From positions 558,001 through 622,000 of the forward strand of contig NZ_LMFZ01000012.1 in assembly GCF_001427305.1 (NCBI RefSeq): a DNA stretch of 64,000 nt, in the 5' to 3' direction. Shown here piece after piece: positions 60,048 to 64,000 of this stretch (positions are counted from its first letter, which is position 1; each line of letters starts with the position of its first letter). Below the pieces are notes generated by a model that ran no database searches, was not told the origin of the DNA, and saw only the letters and a program-made list of their open reading frames with translations. This DNA comes from Duganella sp. Root1480D1 (lineage in GTDB: Bacteria; Pseudomonadota; Gammaproteobacteria; Burkholderiales; Burkholderiaceae_D). Made by a program: the position numbers and the translations under genes.

Positions 60048-61295
60048 ATGTACAAAGCCATCGGCGCACTCGCGCTGTGCGGCCTGCTATCCGCCTGCTA
60101 CAAGACTACGCCTTCAATGCCGGCGCCAGCGTCGGCCGCAGACCTCGCGTTCCAGAAGCAACTCCAGGAACAACTGCTCGACGCCAAGCCCGGCTCGGTG
60201 ATCGAGATCCCGGCCGGCAAACACATGTTTACCAGCGGGCTGCAATTGCGCGCCGACGGCGTGACCATACGCGGGGCCGGGATGGACAAGACCATCCTCT
60301 CCTTCAAGCCGCAGATAACGGGCCCTGAGGGCTTGCTGGTCTACGGCAACAACTTCACCATCGAAGGCCTGACCATCGAGGACTCCAAGGGCGATGGGCT
60401 GAAGATCAATGACGGCGACCATATTACGATCCGCAACGTGAAGGTGCAGTGGACCGGCGGCTCCAGGGTCACCAATGGCGCTTACGGCATCTATCCGGTC
60501 AAGACCAGGAATGTGCTGATCGATAACTGCGTGGCGATCGCCGCATCGGACGCGGGCATCTACGTCGGCCAATCGCAGAACGTGGTGGTGCGCAATTCCC
60601 GCGCCGAAGCCAACGTGGCCGGCATCGAAATCGAAAACACCATCAATGCCGACGTCTACGACAACCTGGCCACCCATAATACCGGCGGCATCCTGGTATT
60701 CAACATGCCGAACCTGCAGCAGCCTGGCCACAGCACGCGCGTGTTCAGGAACAAGGTCATGGAAAACAACCTGGGCAACTTCGCCGCCAAAGGCACGGCG
60801 GTGGCCAGCGTGCCGGCCGGTTCGGGCGTGGTGATCAACTCGAATTCGAAGGTGGAGATCTTCGACAATGAAATCACCGACAACCGGACTGCCAACGTGA
60901 TCATCTCCAGCTACCACTCGACCGGTTACTTCACCGAGAAAGGCGTGGCCAAGGACTACGACCCGTATCCGAAGGCGATCTACGTCTACGGCAACCGTTT
61001 CAAGGGTGGCGGCGATGCGCCCGATGGCCTGGACCTGAAAGCGTTGAAGGTGGCGATGTATGGCCTGTCCGGGCACCTGCCTGATGTGCTGTGGGATGGC
61101 TACTCCGACAATGCGCTGGCAAAGAACGGCGTCATGCCTGCCGAAGCGCGAATCTGCGTGCAGGACGGCGTCGAAGTGCTGAACGCCGATGGTCCCAACA
61201 AGTACAAGAACCCGAAGGCCGATTCGGCCCCGCACCGCTGCCAGCTCGCCAAGCTGCCGCCGGTCACCATTCCTCAACTCAGCTCGCAATCCTGA
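60048..61295 (+). CDS. Parallel beta-helix repeat lipoprotein (TIGR03805-like)
   Basis: 415 residues. Lipoprotein signal (MYKAIGALALCGLLSAC), then a right-handed parallel beta-helix: repeated hydrophobic-Asn patterns such as GNNFTIEGLTIEDSKGDGLKINDGDHITIRNVKVQW, NVLIDNCVAIAASDAGIYVGQSQNVVVRNSRAEAN and NADVYDNLATHNTGGILVF. The C-terminus has two cysteines. Enzymes with this fold are often polysaccharide lyases or hydrolases, but I see no named catalytic motif. ATG at 60048 behind GGGAG. Overlaps the diheme cytochrome start (TGATG). Confidence 0.85.
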   Translation: MYKAIGALALCGLLSACYKTTPSMPAPASAADLAFQKQLQEQLLDAKPGSVIEIPAGKHMFTSGLQLRADGVTIRGAGMDKTILSFKPQITGPEGLLVYGNNFTIEGLTIEDSKGDGLKINDGDHITIRNVKVQWTGGSRVTNGAYGIYPVKTRNVLIDNCVAIAASDAGIYVGQSQNVVVRNSRAEANVAGIEIENTINADVYDNLATHNTGGILVFNMPNLQQPGHSTRVFRNKVMENNLGNFAAKGTAVASVPAGSGVVINSNSKVEIFDNEITDNRTANVIISSYHSTGYFTEKGVAKDYDPYPKAIYVYGNRFKGGGDAPDGLDLKALKVAMYGLSGHLPDVLWDGYSDNALAKNGVMPAEARICVQDGVEVLNADGPNKYKNPKADSAPHRCQLAKLPPVTIPQLSSQS

Positions 61296-62425
61296 TGAAG
61301 CTTGCCGTCCCTGCTTTCCGCCCGCTGCGGGCGGTCGGCATGGCGGCGTGCGCGCTCGTTCTCGCATCCTGCGCACGCAGCCCTGCCCCGCCTGCCGAAC
61401 CCGTGAACTTCGTTGCCGAAGGCCGGCCTGAAAAACTGAGCGAATGGCGCCTGATGGCCGCCAGCGAGGGCCGCCTGGTGCTGAACAAGGAAGTGCTGCC
61501 CTACACCCTGAACACGCCGCTGTTCAGCGACTACGCCCACAAGCTGCGCACGGTGTGGATGCCAAAGGGCGTGTCGGCCGCCTACAGGCCCGATACCGCT
61601 TTCGACTTCCCGGTCGGAACCATCATCAGCAAGACCTTCTACTATCCGCGCGACGGCAGCAGCCCGGCCGTCCTGGCGACCGACGACAACGGGACCGACA
61701 GCGCGCTCGACCTGGCCAAGTTGCGGCTGATGGAAACGCGCCTGCTGGTGCGGCGCGAAGCGGGCTGGATCGCCCTGCCCTATGTCTGGAACGAAGCGCA
61801 GACCGAGGCCGAATTGAAACGCACCGGCGACCAGATCCCGATGGAACTGGTGTCCGCCCAGGGCCGCCGGAAATTCACCTACGTGGTGCCGAACGTGAAC
61901 CAGTGCGCGTCCTGCCACGTGGCCGATCTGAAGAGCAGGAAGTTCGAGCCGCTCGGCCTGAAAGCGCGCCACGTCAACCTGGACGGGCAGTTGGAAAAGA
62001 TGGTGCAGGCTGGCTACCTGCAAGGCGTGCCGGCGCCCGCCGAGGTGCCGCACAACGTTGACTGGCGCGACAAGAGCGCCTCGATCGACGCCCGCGCCCG
62101 CGCTTACCTCGACATCAACTGCGCCCACTGCCACAACAACAAGGGCACGGCCAACACCACCGCCCTGCACCTCGAGATCGGTGCCCCGGCCAACCAGCAC
62201 CTGGGCCTGTGCAAGCCGCCCGTCGCAGCAGGCGCCGGCACCGGCGGCAATGCTTTCGGCATCAATCCAGGCAAACCGGACGATTCGATCTTCGTGTTCC
62301 GCCTGAAGTCGACTGAAACCGGCGTAATGATGCCGGAACTGGGTCGCACCACTTCACACCGCGAAGGGGTTGAACTGATACGCGAATGGATCGCATCGAT
62401 GAAGGAAAGCTGCAACCAACAATAA
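61295..62425 (+). CDS. Diheme c-type cytochrome lipoprotein (SO2930-like)
   Basis: 376 residues. Lipoprotein signal ending LVLASC. Two heme c motifs, CASCH (about residue 206) and CAHCH (about 276), and motifs FSDYAHKLRTVWMPKG, GTIISKTFYYPRDG and LPYVWNEAQTEAE. The family is found next to the beta-helix protein in many marine and soil proteobacteria, but its redox partner and substrate are unknown. Start overlaps the beta-helix stop, so the two are coupled. Confidence 0.88.
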   Translation: MKLAVPAFRPLRAVGMAACALVLASCARSPAPPAEPVNFVAEGRPEKLSEWRLMAASEGRLVLNKEVLPYTLNTPLFSDYAHKLRTVWMPKGVSAAYRPDTAFDFPVGTIISKTFYYPRDGSSPAVLATDDNGTDSALDLAKLRLMETRLLVRREAGWIALPYVWNEAQTEAELKRTGDQIPMELVSAQGRRKFTYVVPNVNQCASCHVADLKSRKFEPLGLKARHVNLDGQLEKMVQAGYLQGVPAPAEVPHNVDWRDKSASIDARARAYLDINCAHCHNNKGTANTTALHLEIGAPANQHLGLCKPPVAAGAGTGGNAFGINPGKPDDSIFVFRLKSTETGVMMPELGRTTSHREGVELIREWIASMKESCNQQ

Positions 62426-62437
62426 AAGGGAGACCAC

Positions 62438-64000
62438 ATGAAGCTGCGCAAGAAAGTCCTGTCGTCCAGCATTGCCAGCGCCCTGCTCGCCAGCAGCGCC
62501 AGCGCCATGGCCGCCGATCCGGCGCCGAAGGAAGAAACCCATGTGGTGGTCGTCACCGCGCAGAACCGCACGCAGCAGGCCCAGGACGTGCCGATTGCGC
62601 TGCAGATCATCGGCGCCGACCAGATCGACAAGCTGGCAGCTCCCAGCCTGGCCGAAATGAACGGCTATATTCCCGGCCTGTCGGTCAACGCCGAGCAGGC
62701 GACCCAGCCCTCGCTGTCGCTGCGCGGCATCGGCACCGGCGATTTCGGCATCGGCACCGATGCCCCGGTCGGCATGTACATCGATGGCGTCTACGCCGGC
62801 AAGACCGGCGGCGCGATCATGAACTTCAACGATGTGCAGCGCATCGAGGTGCTGAAAGGCCCGCAAGGCACCCTGTTCGGCCGCAACAGCGCCGCTGGCG
62901 CCATCTCGGTCGTGACGCGCGAGCCGGGCCGCGACAACGAGCTGGAAGCGCGCCTGCGCTACGGCCGCTTCCACACGCGCAATGTGGAGCTGCTGGCCAA
63001 TACCCCGCTCGGCGACACCACGGCGCTGCGCATCACCGCCGTGCACCACGGCACCGACGGCTGGCTGAAAGATGCGGCCACCGGCGAAAAGCTGCAGCAC
63101 GGCACCGATAACGGCGTGCGCGCCACCCTGCGCTGGGACGCTCCGGCGCGCGCCAAGGTGCTGCTGTCGGTGGAGGCCGAAAAGCTCGACCACATGGCAC
63201 GCCCCGCCATCGGCCTGGTGGCCGGCGTGCCGGCGGTGCCGGCCGATCCATCCTCCTACCTCGACCCGCGCACGGCGCCGGTGTACAACGACGCCATGAA
63301 TAATGGCGAAACGCGCGACTTCCGCGGCAGCACCCTGCGCATCGAAGTGCCGCTGGGCTGGGCCACCTTCAATTCCACCACCGGCTACCGCCGCTTCGAT
63401 TCGCGCAACCGGCAGGACAACGACGGCACCAACCTGGCCACGCATTACGTCGATACTGAAAACGCGGAACGCAACCGGAGCTGGCAGCAGGAATTCCGCC
63501 TGTCCGGCAACACCGGCATGGCGGACTGGGTAACGGGCCTGAGCTTCTTCCACGAGAAAGCGAAGCAGACCAGCCAGGTCAATACCAACACCAATACCCT
63601 CGACACCATCTTCGGCAACGTGGCCAGCTTCCCTGTTTTCAGCCTGCTGGAAGGCGCGGCGGCAGCGGTGGACATTCCGGCCGGACTGCTAGGCAACAGC
63701 TGGCAGGAGAACATGCATGTTGAGGGCCGCTACAAGGCCAGCGCGATTTACGGCGACGTGATCTGGCACCTGGCGCCAAAGCTGAACCTGACCACCGGCG
63801 TGCGCTATACGCGGGACGACAAGCGCTTCAGCTGGTATAGCCCGCCGCGCACGGCGGCCGGCCTGGACGACAGCATCACGCGCCTGCAAAACCTCGGCTT
63901 CTTCGATGCACTGGTCGGCATGGGCGCCCTCACCCCGGAACAGTTGATGATGGCGCTGGGCGCCATGACCCAGAACATCGAATTCACCAGCGCCGGCGCG
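62438..64000 (+). CDS. TonB-dependent receptor (partial, N-terminal 521 residues)
   Basis: Outer-membrane active transporter; it runs off the right end of the window. Signal peptide MKLRKKVLSSSIASALLASSASAMA, a TonB box region ETHVVVVTAQNR, then the plug domain (QDVPIALQIIGADQIDKLAAPSLAEMNGYIPGLSV...LSLRGIGTG, VGMYIDGVYAGKTGGAIMNFNDVQRIEVLKGPQGTLFGRNSAAGAISVVT) and the first strands of the barrel. Twelve bases behind the diheme cytochrome with a GGGAG site. It probably imports the product or the substrate of the beta-helix/cytochrome pair; the ligand is unknown. Confidence 0.93.
   Translation, partial: MKLRKKVLSSSIASALLASSASAMAADPAPKEETHVVVVTAQNRTQQAQDVPIALQIIGADQIDKLAAPSLAEMNGYIPGLSVNAEQATQPSLSLRGIGTGDFGIGTDAPVGMYIDGVYAGKTGGAIMNFNDVQRIEVLKGPQGTLFGRNSAAGAISVVTREPGRDNELEARLRYGRFHTRNVELLANTPLGDTTALRITAVHHGTDGWLKDAATGEKLQHGTDNGVRATLRWDAPARAKVLLSVEAEKLDHMARPAIGLVAGVPAVPADPSSYLDPRTAPVYNDAMNNGETRDFRGSTLRIEVPLGWATFNSTTGYRRFDSRNRQDNDGTNLATHYVDTENAERNRSWQQEFRLSGNTGMADWVTGLSFFHEKAKQTSQVNTNTNTLDTIFGNVASFPVFSLLEGAAAAVDIPAGLLGNSWQENMHVEGRYKASAIYGDVIWHLAPKLNLTTGVRYTRDDKRFSWYSPPRTAAGLDDSITRLQNLGFFDALVGMGALTPEQLMMALGAMTQNIEFTSAGA

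Overview
The window is GC-rich chromosomal DNA from a Gram-negative betaproteobacterium, most likely Oxalobacteraceae (Massilia, Duganella or Janthinobacterium type). This placement is inference from gene content and family features: a betaproteobacterial dcw cluster, an aa3-type oxidase cluster whose subunit II carries a cytochrome c domain, a PEP-CTERM protein, Burkholderia-type porin, BioC and RpoH. No database search was possible. I see no tRNA, no insertion sequence, no CRISPR array and no prophage; it reads as ordinary core genome with some accessory operons.

Layout. 1-3999: start of the division and cell-wall cluster on the minus strand (mraZ, rsmH, ftsL, ftsI, start of murE) behind a promoter with four MraZ boxes. 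4393-8967: M9 collagenase, then glpK with an overlapping PAS-AraC regulator. 8981-9397: RNase P RNA and a REP-like palindrome. 9486-13205: a TPP enzyme, a small secreted protein and a porin. 13206-17998: a CarH-like B12-binding MerR regulator, ftsY, ftsEX, and rpoH under a CIRCE operator. 18141-21162: a PEP-CTERM protein with a sigma54-type promoter, a lipoprotein and gamma-glutamyltransferase. 21163-23238: a compact atypical P450 with an ABM protein and a divergent ArsR regulator. 23289-27021: signal peptidase I, ABC ATPase and a permease fused to a CPBP protease. 27169-29903: AIM24 and DUF475 proteins opposite an NhaR-like LysR regulator. 29857-37091: a complete TetR-controlled efflux system (HlyD, double ATPase, two permeases, outer-membrane factor). 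37180-39304: CorC-type transporter and a periplasmic binding protein.

39301-49829 is a respiratory block on the minus strand. The oxidase structural operon is ctaC-ctaD-38 aa assembly protein-ctaG-DUF2970-ctaE. A second tight operon is surf1-thioredoxin-like protein-ctaA-ctaB-sco, and it runs on without a visible terminator into an AI-2E-type permease and an H-NOX nitric-oxide sensor. 50164-58934 holds bioC, comF, trmL, an Rpn-type nuclease with a 12-bp tandem repeat, DUF421, pilU-rfaE2, oxyR-ubiA and DUF883 genes. 58944-64000 holds a GlxA-like regulator and an operon of beta-helix lipoprotein, diheme cytochrome and TonB-dependent receptor (cut by the window end).

The observations I would follow first are the H-NOX gene at the tail of the oxidase-assembly operon, the compact P450 that lacks the ExxR motif, the signal peptidase/ABC/CPBP operon, the shared upstream motif of the PEP-CTERM and lipoprotein genes, and the beta-helix/diheme/TonB operon.
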